This document shows positions 49,485 through 61,600 of a stretch of DNA of 64,000 nt, piece after piece. Under the pieces are notes generated by a model. The model saw only the letters and a program-made list of their open reading frames with translations, did not search any database and was not told the DNA's origin. This stretch comes from Glycomyces arizonensis DSM 44726 (GTDB taxonomy: Bacteria; Actinomycetota; Actinomycetes; Mycobacteriales; Micromonosporaceae). The stretch covers positions 186,001 to 250,000 of the forward strand of contig NZ_AXWO01000007.1 of the NCBI RefSeq assembly GCF_000482705.1, given 5' to 3'. Made by a program: the position numbers and the translations under genes. How positions within the stretch are numbered: the first letter of the stretch is position 1; the number at the start of each line of letters is the position of its first letter.

Positions 49485-52400
49485 ATGGCACGCGTGCGAA
49501 TACGGTTGCTCGGCCCCTTCGAAGTCCAAGGCGACGACGGCGCGGCGGTGGCGGTGCCCGGCGCCCGCATGCGCGCGCTGCTGGCGGCGCTCGCCCTCGA
49601 ACCCGGCCGGATCGTCCAGCGCTCGCGGCTGGTCGACTGGGTCTGGGGCGACGAGCCCCCCGCCGACGAGGCGAACGCCCTCCAGGTCCTGGTCTCCCGG
49701 CTCCGCAAGGCGCTGCCGGAGGGCTCGATCGAGGCGAAGTCCGGCGGCTACCGGCTCGCCGCCGACGAAGACGACGTGGATATAAGCCGGTTCGAGCGCC
49801 TCGTCGCCCGCGCCCGCGGCGCCGAGGACCCCGAGCGGGCGGAGTTGCTGCGATCGGCGCTCGACGAGTGGCGCGGCGAGCCCATGGAGGGCATCGCGCT
49901 CCTGGGCAGCCGCGCGTTCGACGCCGCCGTGGTGCGGCTGGGCGAGCGCCGCGTCGCCGTGCTCGCCGACCGCGTGGACGCCGAGGTCCGCCTCGGCCGC
50001 GGCGCCGACCTGGTCGCCGAACTGACCGACCTGGTGGCGAGGCACCCGCTGCGGGAGGGCTTCGCCGCCGCCTTGATGCGCGCCCTCGCCGAGTCCGGCC
50101 GGGGCGCCGAGGCGCTGACGGTGTACCGGCAGCTGTCCGAGCGCCTGGCCGACGAGCTGGGCACCGACCCCTCGGCCGAGCTGTCGGCCCTGCACACCGC
50201 GCTGCTGCGCGGCGAGATCGGCGGCCGTCCGCGGCACCACCGGACGAACCTGCGCGCCGAGCTGACCGCGTTCGTCGGCAAGGAGGACGACGTCGCCGCG
50301 CTCGCCGAGCTCGCCACCGCGCACCGGCTGGTGACGTTGACCGGCGCGGGCGGCTCGGGCAAGACCAGGCTCGCCGCCGAGACCGCGCGGACGATGCTCG
50401 CGGACCTGCCCGACGGCGCGTGGCTCGTGGAACTGGCCCCGCTGCACGAGAGCGGCGAGCTCGCCCAGGCCGTGCTCACCGCGATCGGCCTGCGCGACCA
50501 GTCCGTCCCCGGCGAGGCCGCGGGCGGGGACGCCGTGGACCGGCTCGTCGCCGCCGTCCGCGACCGCGCGATGCTGCTGGTCCTCGACAACTGCGAGCAC
50601 ATGATCGAGGAGGCCTCCGCCTTCGCCGACCGGCTCCTGGGCGACTGCCGCGGCCTGCGGATCATCGCCACGAGCCGCGAGCCGCTCGGCATCACCGGCG
50701 AGGCGCTGTGGCAGGTCGAGCCGCTCGCCCTGCCCGCAGCGGACGCGGACCCGGCCGAGGCCGCCGCCTCGCCCGCCGTGCGGCTGCTGCGCGACCGGGC
50801 CGAGGCGGTGCGCAGGAACATCGGCGACGACGAGCGGACGCTGTCCACGATGGCGCGGATCTGCCGGGCGCTCGACGGGATGCCGCTCGCGATCGAACTG
50901 GCCGCGGCCCGGCTGCGCACCATGTCGGTCGACCAGCTCGCCGACCGGATCGACGACCGATTCCTCCTCCTGACCGGCGGCAGCCGCACCGCCCTGCCCC
51001 ACCACCGGACGCTGCGCGCGGTCGTCGACTGGAGCTGGGACCTGCTCAGCGAGGCCGAGCGCGAGCTGCTGCGGCGCCTGTCGGTGTTCACCGGCGGGGT
51101 GAGCCTCGAAGCGGCCGAACGGGTCTGCCCCGAAGGCGAGTACGCGCTCGACCTGCTGACGGCCCTGACCGAGAAGTCGCTGCTGCTGTCCTACGGCGAG
51201 GACGCGCCGCGCTACCGCATGCTCAACACCATCGGGGAGTACGCCGCGCAGCGGCTCGCCGAGGCCGGGGACGCCGAGTCGGCGCGCCTGGCCCATCTCG
51301 CCTACGTCACCGAGCTCGCCGAGACCGCCGATCCGCACCTGCGCCGGTCCGAGCAGCTCCGATGGCTCGCCGCGCTCGAAGCCGAGCACGACAACATCAC
51401 CGCCGCCCTGCGCTGGGCGGTCGCCGAAGCACGGGCCGAGGCGGCGATGCGGCTGGCCGGGGCCGCGGGCTGGTACTGGTACCTCAGCGGGCACCGCGCC
51501 GAGGGCACCGAGCTGGCCGTCGCGGCCGCCTCCCTGGAAGGCGAGGTCCCCGACGAGGTGAAGGCCCTGGCCTGCACCATCGTGACGCTGTTCGTGACCG
51601 CCGGGCACGGCGGCGACCAGTACCAGGCGCAGTGGTGGATCGAGGAGGCGTACCGGCTCGTCCAGCGCAGCGGCCACCGCAGCCCGATGCTCGGATTCGT
51701 CACGCCCCTGGCGCGGATGCTGAGCGAGCCGCAGGACTTCCTGTCCGCGTTCGACCCGCTCGTGGCCGACGACGACCCGTGGGTGCGCGCGCAGGCCCGG
51801 CACGCCCGCAGCCGCCTGCGGCTCTCCCTCGGCCGCGACGAGACCGATGTGGACAGCGACATGGAGACCGCGCTCGCCCAGTTCCGCGCGCTCGGCGACC
51901 GGTGGGGGATCTCCTCGGCGCTCCACTCCCTGGCCGATCGGCTCGCCGCCCGCGGCGAGTTCGCCGCCGCCTGCGGGCACTTCGAGGAGGCGATCGCGGC
52001 CGTGGCCGAGATAGGCTCCACTGAGGAGGTCGCGAGCCTGCGGACGCGGCAGGCCCAGCTGTACTGGATGCTCGGCGACGAGGGGGCCGCCTCGTCCGCC
52101 ATGGCCCGGGCGCAGGGGTTCGCCGACGGGATCACCTGGCCGGACACGGCCGCCGAGGTGGCGCTCGCGAAGGCCCAGCTCGCGTTCTGGCGCGGCGAGG
52201 CCGACGAGGCGCGCAGGGAGCTCGCGGCGGTCCGGGCCAGGCCCGGCATCGAGCGCAGCGGCACCCACATCGCGGCCGAGACCTTGGGCGGCTACCTCGC
52301 CGAGGATCTCGACCGGGCCCGCGCCCACCTGGCCGAGGCGTTCGAGGCCGCCGTCGAGCTGGGGTATCCGCCGCTGACCGCCCAGGTGCTGGTCGGGATC

Positions 52401-52652
52401 GCGGACCTGTCGCTGCGGCAGGGGAACGACGAGCGGGCCGTGCGGCTGGTCGCCGCGGGCGACGGCGCGCGCGGGACGCGGGACCGCTCGCAGCCCGACG
52501 CCGCCCGGATCCTCGGCGAGGCGCGCCGCCGCCTCGGCGAGACCGCATTCGATGAAGCGCTCCGCGAAGGGGCGCTTCAGGACTGGAGCGAGACGGCCGA
52601 GGCCGCCCTCACAGGTCCGTCACGTCGGACCGCGCCAGGAGCAGGCGGCTGA
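49485..52652 (+). CDS. SARP/AfsR-type regulator with BTAD, NB-ARC and TPR-like region
   Basis: The 1055-residue protein has an OmpR-type winged helix (about 1-85), a bacterial transcriptional activation domain (about 95-235), an NB-ARC/STAND ATPase (Walker A GAGGSGKT near 287-294, LLVLDNCEHMI, LDGMPLAIELAAARL) and a C-terminal TPR-like helical region (about 620-1030). It is paralogous to the truncated gene at the left edge. Such proteins activate metabolite or developmental genes. ATG 49485 is used; GTG 49494 is an alternative. Its 3' end overlaps the convergent giant gene by 44 bp. Confidence 0.9.
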   Translation: MARVRIRLLGPFEVQGDDGAAVAVPGARMRALLAALALEPGRIVQRSRLVDWVWGDEPPADEANALQVLVSRLRKALPEGSIEAKSGGYRLAADEDDVDISRFERLVARARGAEDPERAELLRSALDEWRGEPMEGIALLGSRAFDAAVVRLGERRVAVLADRVDAEVRLGRGADLVAELTDLVARHPLREGFAAALMRALAESGRGAEALTVYRQLSERLADELGTDPSAELSALHTALLRGEIGGRPRHHRTNLRAELTAFVGKEDDVAALAELATAHRLVTLTGAGGSGKTRLAAETARTMLADLPDGAWLVELAPLHESGELAQAVLTAIGLRDQSVPGEAAGGDAVDRLVAAVRDRAMLLVLDNCEHMIEEASAFADRLLGDCRGLRIIATSREPLGITGEALWQVEPLALPAADADPAEAAASPAVRLLRDRAEAVRRNIGDDERTLSTMARICRALDGMPLAIELAAARLRTMSVDQLADRIDDRFLLLTGGSRTALPHHRTLRAVVDWSWDLLSEAERELLRRLSVFTGGVSLEAAERVCPEGEYALDLLTALTEKSLLLSYGEDAPRYRMLNTIGEYAAQRLAEAGDAESARLAHLAYVTELAETADPHLRRSEQLRWLAALEAEHDNITAALRWAVAEARAEAAMRLAGAAGWYWYLSGHRAEGTELAVAAASLEGEVPDEVKALACTIVTLFVTAGHGGDQYQAQWWIEEAYRLVQRSGHRSPMLGFVTPLARMLSEPQDFLSAFDPLVADDDPWVRAQARHARSRLRLSLGRDETDVDSDMETALAQFRALGDRWGISSALHSLADRLAARGEFAAACGHFEEAIAAVAEIGSTEEVASLRTRQAQLYWMLGDEGAASSAMARAQGFADGITWPDTAAEVALAKAQLAFWRGEADEARRELAAVRARPGIERSGTHIAAETLGGYLAEDLDRARAHLAEAFEAAVELGYPPLTAQVLVGIADLSLRQGNDERAVRLVAAGDGARGTRDRSQPDAARILGEARRRLGETAFDEALREGALQDWSETAEAALTGPSRRTAPGAGG

Positions 52653-55600
52653 GCTGGAGCAGCGGGAGGCGGCTCGAACTCAGGGTCGGGAACAGCGTGA
52701 GCGTGAAGTGCAGCGTGCCGTCGGGCGGCGTGTGCTCGCCGAACCACGCCACGATGTACTCGCTGACCGCCGCCGCGAACGTCGCCGTGTCCGCCTGGAT
52801 CCTCGTGGGCGAGCCCAGCAGGACCGGCACCACGGCGGCCGGCAGGCCGGTGCCGAGCACCTGCTCGTACGAGCAGTCGAGCCGGATGAACTGCTCGGTC
52901 TTCGGGGCCGTGCCCTCGAACAGCAGACCGATCAGCTCCCGCACGTGCTCGACGAGCGGGCGCCGCGCGGTCCCGGTGAACTTCGCGATGTCGAAGGCCC
53001 GGTCGCGCTGGAGCCGCGGCGTCACCCTGGAGGCGAACTTGATCCGCGGCGTCGCGTAGACGAACGCCGCCGCCGTCGGGACAATGTGCCCCTCGGCGTC
53101 GCGCACGAGGTCGCGGTTGCGGACGACGCGCACCGACGACCACGCGTTCTGGAAGGCCGCGATGTCCAGGCCGCCGCCCGCGAGCCCGCCGAGCAGCGGC
53201 TGCCTGCGGTGCATCGTGACGGCCCTGCTCCAGGTGAGCGTCTCGCCGCCGTGCACGAAGCGGAACCGGTCGGTGGTGCCGTCGATGAGTTCGCCGGTCC
53301 ACTCGACGCCGCCGTCCACCACCGCCAGTTCGGGCGCGGGCATCGGCACGAGCGCGCCGCGCTGCCGGTCCCACACCTTCGCGGTGTTCGCGCCGAGCGT
53401 CCGCGTCGCCACCAGTTCGTCCCCCGTGGACGACTTCGACTCCTGCACGGAGAACTCGATCTCCGGGTTCGCCCCCTCGGTCGGCGCGTCCGCCTCCGGC
53501 GCGTTCGCGGCGTGCCAGGCGGCCCAGGCCTCCGGCATCGACTCGATGAGCTGGTGGAAGTCGGCCACGAGCTTGCGGGCCCGCAGGTAGGCCTTGCTGC
53601 TCGGGTCGAGGTCGAGCTCGTCCGGCACGAGGACCCGCGTCATCGTCTCCAGCATCGCGGGCCACACCGTGATGAACCGGGCGAGGTAGTCGAACAGGTC
53701 CAGTGAGCGGGGCGCCATCTGGTACGTCAGCGCGGCGTCGTCGAGGTTGAACACCACCGAGGCGTCGATGGTGTCCTGCGCGACGACGTCCTTCTCGTAG
53801 GTGAAGGCGTACCGCCAGCGCTTCGCGTGCTCGACGGCGGCCCGCTGGTCGGCGTCCCCGTCGTCGACGGGCCGGGCGTCCTGGCCCAGCAGCGACGGCG
53901 CGCCCGGGATCTCGCGCAGCACGACCGGGATCCGCACCTCGCCGATGTCGGTGTCGAGCGTCGGCGCGCCCGGGCTCTGCCGCTCGAACGGGATGACGAA
54001 CGACAGCCACGACGACGCCAGGTAGTCGCCGTCCACGCCCTTCTCGATGCCGTGCTCGACGTGGTTCAGCGTGAAGCCGAGGTCGAGCGGCAGGCACGGC
54101 TGCGCCGACGGGTCGACCACGCTGATCGCGGTGGTCACGAACGAGGCGCCGGGCGCGAGCTTCGGCCGGGCCACGGTCAGCGACCACGGCCGCTCCGACG
54201 CCTCCTCGTCCCCACTCCCGCCCGCGGTGACCTTCGCGGACAGCGGTCCGTAGAACCGCGGCGCGTAGGTGCCGTTCGCGGGGTCGTCCCGGTACGGCGA
54301 GGAGACCTCCGCGGCGTACTGCGCGATCGCCGAGACGGTGTACGCGCCCGCCGCCTTGGCGAGGATCTGCTGGCGCATCGCCTCGACGGCGTCGGCCAGC
54401 GGCGCGCCCGCCTCGGGCGGCGGCTCGGTCAGGATCTGCTCGACGGTCCCGGCGATGGCGGCGGCGAGCTTCGTCTTGACGTCGAGGATCTGCTGCAGAT
54501 AGCCGTTGTCGCCGGGGTCGACGTGGTCGATGAGGAACGCCGCGCCCGCGAAGTCGGGCGAGAGGAACCGGTCGAGCGCTTCGAGGGCTTGGCGCCCCCA
54601 GGTGTCCATCGCGATGCCGGTGAACGCCGTCTCGGTGGTCTTCGACCAGTCGATGCCGGTCTGCGGGTCGTAGGCGACGATCGGCACGTCGCCGCGCGAG
54701 GTCAGCACGTTCGCCAGCGGGCGCGGCGCGTAGTAGCGGGCCGGTCCGGCCACGGCGAAGCCGATGCCCGCGTCGCCGGGCCCGCCCGGCTCGGTCCGCA
54801 GCCGCACGACCCACACCGAGTCGTCGTCGGCCGCCCGCTGCTGCGAGCGGCCCGTGGCCGCCTTCAGGAAGACCGGCGCCTCGGCGTAGGCCGCCTCGAA
54901 CGCGGTCGCGAACGCGGTGAGCGTGCGGGTCTGGCCGCCCGCCTTCTCCAGGCGCGGCATGACCGCCGTCGTGCAGGACTCGGCGGTGCCGCCGCGGAAG
55001 GCGTCGTCGACCTGGTCGGCGGGGCGGGCGACGGTGACGGCGACGCGCAGCGCGAACAGGTCCTCCTTCTGGGACGCCTCGACGGGAATCGCGATCGGCG
55101 CCAGCGCGGGCGGCGTCGCCGACTCGCCCTTGGACACCGCGGTGAGGTAGGTGACCGCGGCGGCGGCGAACGCCTGGAACGGCGCCGTTTCGAGCTTGTG
55201 CGGCGTCTCGCCGTCGAGCGTGGTCGCGGCCGAGACGGTGACGCCCTCGGCGGCGAGCTGCCGCACGACCGCCTGGTACGTCCGCAGGTCGGCGAGCGCC
55301 CGCTGCTGCCAGTCCGGCAGGGCGTTCGGGTCGGCCGAGGCCACCGGCGGCGCGCCGTGGACGTAGGACGAGGTGTCGAAGGCGAATTCGAGCACCAGGT
55401 CCCGCGAGCCGCCGTCGGCGCGGAAGCGGTAGTCGACGCCGAGGCCCGGCCAGTTCGCGAGCCCGAGCACGGCGTCGGAGTAGCCGACCCGCAGCGGGGC
55501 CGCGTTCTGCGGCTGCGCCGGGCCGAGCGCCGGTTCGGTCATCACCGAGGCGGCCACGTTGCCGAACATGTCGCGCGGCGTGAACATGACCTGTGCGTAG

Positions 55601-58600
55601 CCGCCGACGCCGTCGTAGGGCGAGCCGCCCGCCTCGACGGCCGACCCGGCGACGTAGAGGACCTGGTCGTAGGTCCACGGCTCCGCCGCGCGGATCGCCT
55701 TGGTGTGCAGTTCGGCCCTGCTCTTCGGTGCCGCGGACTGCGAGGTGGGCCCCACCGGCAGCGCGTCGCTCGTCGCCTTGAACGAGACGTTGGCGGCGAG
55801 CCCGAAGCCCAGGAGGTTGAACTGGGCGCCGAGCGTCGGGGCCGCGTCCTGCGAGCCGGTCCCCGGGTTGGCCCTGGTCACCTTGAAGCCGACGTTCCCC
55901 GGCGGAATGGCGCCGATCCGGTCGACGTACCGGTCCGTGAACGCGAGCTTGCCGCCGGAGGCGAACAGCTTGACGTCGGCGTTGGTCACCGCCAGGTGCG
56001 CCACGGGCACGCCGAACTTCCGCTCGATCGCGCGCAGGCTCGCGTACTCGGCTCCGGTGACGGTCCGGTCGGGGATCCGCAGCAGCGTGAGGGCGGCCAG
56101 CGGGTCGAACGACACGCCGGGGTTGCGGTCCTTGATCGCCTGCGCCTCGACGCCGTACGCCGTGGCGATCTCATCGAGCGTCTCGATCGCCGGGTGCCCT
56201 TGGTAGGGCCCGTGGACCTGGTGGACGATGCCGGTCACGGCCACCTGCGCGGCCTTGTCGAGCGCGGCCTCGGCCGCCGCCTCGGCGAGCGCCGTCAGCT
56301 CGATCCGGTAGTCGGCGGCCAGGCCCGCGAGCGTCTCGGTGCCCGTGGCGGTGTACTCGACCGGCTGCCCGGCCGAGACGGCGCTGAGGTCGTGGTGCGC
56401 CGGGTCGAAGCCGTCGCCGATCAGGGCGGCGTTGACGCCCGGGTGGACGAGGTCGCCGTCCGCGGCGTGGACGGCGACGACCGTCAGGACCGCGGTGTCG
56501 CCGTCGGCGAAGACGCTCTCGGGCAGGCCCTTGCCGTCGCCGCGCCGGTAGGTCAGGAAGAACCCGCCCGAGCGGGTGACGCTCGACTCCCACAGCAGCC
56601 GCAGGAAGTCGCCCGGGTCGTTGAGCAGGCCGGTGGTCGGCACCTGCTCGGCGGCGCCCTCGTCGTCGAACGCGCCGGTCGGGTTGGTGTCGGTCGACAG
56701 GTTCGTCTTGACCAGGTAGGCGCGGGCGTCGTTCAAGGCGGCGGCGACATAGCCCGAGGGCGCCTGGCCGGTGCCGTTCGCGCCGGTCAGGAACAGCACG
56801 GCCGCCACCGACGCCGGGTCGTCCGGCGAGATGAGCGCTTCGAGCGCGGCCGTCCCGGCCTCGTCGGCGCCGAGGACCTCGTACGTGGTCGGCTCGCCTG
56901 AGTTCCGCTTGATCTGCACGTCGACCGAGGTCGTCCAGTCGTAGTGGACGGGCGCGGACTGGACCGGCGGGTCGCCCTGCGAGGTGACGGCGAGGGTGAG
57001 CGCGGGCCGCAGCGCCCGGTGCTCGCCGAGCGCGTCGATCAGCGCGCTGGAGGCGAACCAGAGTCTCGGCTGCGCGGCGGGCGGCGGCGCGCCGCCGCCG
57101 AACTGGTAGGGCAGCGGCTCGGCCGACTGCACGACGGCGGTGCGGCGCAGTTGGAACCGACGCGGGTCGTCGTGGTGGGCGGGCAGCGCCTCGATCGATT
57201 GCACCGTCGCCGGTACGCCGCCGGTGGTGGCCACGCCCAGGAGCTTCGACGCCAGCGAGAGCGCGCCGCTGATGTCGAGCTGGACCGAGCGCGACTCGTC
57301 GGGCCAGCGGATCCAGTCCGGCGCCTCGTCCATCGACAGCGTCGCCGTCTGCGCCGCAGGCAGGTCGATCTGCTGCCAGGTGAGGTCGTAGAGGGCCTTC
57401 GGTGCGCCGAGCCCGTTGGCCTCCGGCGCGGGCGGACGCATGCCGTAGAGCAGGAACCTGGCGTTCGCGCCGGACAGGTGGGCGGCCGCCTCGGCGGCGC
57501 GCATCTGGCCGAGCAGCTGGTCCGGGCTCAGCGCCGTCAGTTTCGGCGCGGTGATGTGGAGCGTGCCGTCGGGGTCGGCGAACAGTCCGCCGACGTTCCG
57601 CACGGCGGTCCCCACCTCGCCGATCGGCAGCCCGAACGCGGCGGCCACCGACGCGAGCGTGTCGTTCGCCTGCGTCTTGTAGACCACGGACGGCAGGCGC
57701 AGCACCGCGAGCGGCACGATCGCGTCGCGGCTGCCCAGCAGCGCGGTGGTGAGCGTTTCGGCGCTCCACCCCGGCGAGGCGCTGACGGACCGGAACGTGT
57801 CGGTCTCGGTCACCGTGTGCCGCAGTTCGCCGCTGGCGAGCACCGCGCCGGTGCGCAGGAGGCCGCGGACGTCGGCGTTGCCCGCGTCGGTGACGACCGA
57901 GGCCGGGTCGATGACGCCGAAGGCGGACATGACACCGTCGAAGGTGTCGGTGGCGGTGAACTGGTAGGCGACGCCGGTCAGCGGCAGGTTCGCCGAGGCG
58001 GCGAGCGGGAGGCGGGCGTTGGCGGCGGCGAGGTCGGCCGCGGAGACGGTGTTGCCCGCCGCGTCGAGCCCGTCCGCGATCGCCGACAGCGACTTCCCGC
58101 CGTAGAGGCAGGTGTAGGCGTCGAAGGCGTCGAGTCCGGCGCGCAGCATCCCGCGCGCGAGCATGAGCACGACGTCTTCGAACACCGCCGCGGTGTAGGA
58201 CGTCTCGCCGCCGTCGGCCACGTCCGCGGCCCCCTGGGCGGGGGCCCCGGCGTACTGCTTCTCCAGCTCGTCCTGGTAGGCGGCGGCGAGTTCGGCGAAG
58301 TAGGCCCGCAGCCCCTTCAGATAGTCGTCATCCACTTTGGTGCACTGGTCGAAGCGCCGGTCGACGCCCTCGGTCCGGAGCCGCAGCTGCGGGATCATCG
58401 GGATCGGGACCGCGCTGGCCATGGTCTTGCCGGTCGGCTGCACCGCGAAGCTCAGGTGCGGGAACAGGCCCGCGACGATGTCCGACTCGTAGCGGATCGG
58501 CCGGTGCTCAGTCGTGCTCGTCAAATAGTCGTAGGCGGCCGCGACCCTGGCGCGGTCGGTGGCGGTGGTCCGGAACTCGCCGATGGCCGGTCTGCCGCCG

Positions 58601-61600
58601 TCCTTGCCTCCGAACGCGGCGACCGCCCAGACGAAGACCGTTTCGGCGAGCCGCTCGAACGAGGTGGCGGCGGGCGGCAGCGCCGCACCGGCCGCGGGCG
58701 GGCTCGCGGGCTTCGCGTTCGGGTCGGGCCCGTCGATGTAGAGCATCGCGACGAGCTTTCCCGCCGTCTTGCCCGCATCGGCGGGATCGCCCGCCACGGA
58801 GGGCTGCATGATGAAGTTGACGTCGATCTGCGCCCTGTCGTCGTCGGCGGTGGCCCCGAACGGCGCGAAGTCGAGCGCCTCCACGAAGGCGTCGTACCGC
58901 GCGGGCGACAGCGCGCGCCCGTCGGCCGCCTCGGCGCCGCCGAGCGTGCCCCACGGCGCGGGCGTGTCGGAGCCGAGCGTGAACGACTCGCGCACGGTCA
59001 TCGAGAACGACAGGTGCACCGAGATCGAGAACAGGCCGAGGTCGATCTTGACCGTCAGCGCCACGTCGACGTTCGCGACGAACGCGACCTCGAACTTCCG
59101 GTGCGCCTCGATGACCGCCTGGAGCGAGATGGTGACGGTGAGGTTCAGGTTCGCCTTGACGATGGCGAAGTCGATCGAGCCGTAGATCTTGCCGATGATG
59201 CCGATCGTGCCGGCGATCCGGTAGTAGTAGGACTTGCCGACGTCCGAGGACCGGACGGCGGGCAGGCGCGAGTCACCGGCCGGGTTCCAGGTGGCGATGA
59301 CGCCCTCGATGATGCCGAAGACGGTGAGGCTGGCCCCGGCCTTCATGATCCCGGCCGAGATGTCCTTGCCGAGGCCGAGCTGGAGGCCCAGCCCGAACTC
59401 GATGACCGGGTCGAAGGTCCCCGGGTTCGACGGCTTCGCCAGGCTCGTGGAGGTGGCGCCGGTGAGCTTGGCGAAGTAGAAGCCGCCGGCGCCGGTGAAC
59501 GGGAAGTACTGGATGCCGAACGACCGCGAGAAGTCGTTCTGGTACGGGAAGCCGAAGTCGATCTTGAAGTCGCCGTTGGTGTAGATGTCGAGCCCGACGT
59601 TCGGCAGCGTGATGGACAGCGTGCCGAACTGGAGCATCCGCATCGAGTCGGGCAGCGTGATCCGGGCCTGGTAGACCCCGATCGTGTCGGTGACCTTCTT
59701 GTAGAGGATCTCGAAGTCGAGGTTCTTGAACGGGCCCGCCTTCTCCCCGGCCAGGGCGATCCGCAGGCCGTAGAGCAGCGGGTCGACGAAGACGATCTCG
59801 ACCTCGACCGTGCCCGCGACGAACAGCACGTGCAGTCCGGTGAGCCACGGCGCCGAGGAGTCGAAGGTCGGCCCGGCGGGCAGCCCGTCCGAGGGGGTGT
59901 CGGTGAAGTCGGCGAGCATCTTCACGGCCTTGTCGATCGACGCGGCCTTCTCGATCCCGGGGACGGTGACGCGCTGGCCGAGCGCCAGCAGCCGCAGGTC
60001 CACGAGGGAGCCGCTGCCGGGCACGTCCGGGGTCTTGTCGAGCGGGTCGAACGCGGGCACGGGCGCGCCGCCGATGAACGTCGCGTCGAGCTCGACCGTG
60101 ACCTTGCCCTCGACCTTGCTGATCTTGAGGCCCTTGAGCGTGATGAAGCCGAGGTCGAGCGGCTCGGACAGCTCGTAGTCGACGCTGGCCTTGCGCGGGG
60201 TGGACTTCAGGTCGAACTCGATGGCGAAGCCGCGCAGGGACAGCCCGTTGAGCACGCTCCACGGTGGAGGCAGCCGGTAGTCGTCCTCGCCCAGGACCAG
60301 CCCGATGACCTGGCCGAGGACCTCGCCGAGCGTGGCCTCGCCGACCGAGAACTTCAGGACCGACTTGGTGAGGTCGTACTCGGCGGTGAACGCGCCCCAG
60401 GTGACGGTGACGGTCTTGCTCGCGCCGCTGGTGAACTTGTAGCCGATGGTGACCCGGGCGCCGATGCCCGGGATCGTCGTGCCGAAGGAGAAGCTCCCCG
60501 AGGTCTCGGGCTTCTCGCCCGCCACGTGCTTGAGCGCGGCGTTCGCGTCGATCGTGTAGGTGCCGAGCGGGCCGAGGCTGAGGTCGCGCAGTTGGAGCGT
60601 GGCGCCGGTGTCGACCGACGCGGGGGCCTCGCCGCCGGTGTGGGCCTTGAGCTGGATGCCGGAGACGGCGACGTGGTCGAGGAACGCCGGGATCGCCGCG
60701 CTCGGGAACAGCCGCTGCAGGAAGTCCTTGAGGGACACGGAGGCGCCCGGCGGCATGGAGGCCTCGAAGTCCCAGCCCTCGCCGGTGGCGTAGGCGGCCT
60801 GCACGTCGAGCGGGAAGCCGGCCATGACCAGCATCGCGCTCAGCTCGGCGCTGTAGGCGCGCCCGCTCGTCGAGGCCTGCGAGCCGAGCGTGACCTGCAC
60901 GGCGCTGAGCACCAGCACGCCGGTGCCCAGCGGGTCGAAGATCGCGTCGCCGCCGAGGTACAGCGAGTAGTCCTTGCGCGGGACGTCCACGTCCAGCGCG
61001 AAGTCGGTCAGGACGAGGTCCGTCTTCGACGGCGGGGTGACGGCGCCGCCGGTGATGGTCTGGAGCACCTTGGCGAACGACACCTTGCCGGTGAAGCCGC
61101 CCCACAGCCGCATGTCGGTGGAGATGCCGACCTCGAACTCGCCGTCGAAGAGCTCCTTGTAGAACTCGAAGTAGGTGGTGAACGTGAGCTTGCCGTCCCA
61201 CTCCGCGCCGTCGCGCTGAAGCTCCCAGACGACGTCGAACTCGTCGATGGTGAACTGGTCGAACACGGGCACCGGTTTTGTGGAGCCGACCCGCGTGGTG
61301 AGCGCGTTGATCGTCGGCGACTTGACCGAGGTGCGGGCCTCCAGGTCCTTGAACGCGACGCTCTGGAGGGCGGTGCGCAGGGGCGCGGGCACGGCGCTGC
61401 CCCACGTCTGGCCGCCGAGGAGCGCGAACAGCGCGTCGGGCGTCATCGCCTTCTGCGGGTCGGCGGCGACACTGATCACGAACTCGACCGGCTTGTCGAG
61501 CAGCAGCGCGGTGAAGTCGACGGCGAGCCCGTCGCCGATGTCGAGCTTCATGCCGAAGGCGTAGACGACGGAGCGCTTGCCCGTCTTGGCCCCGTACTGG

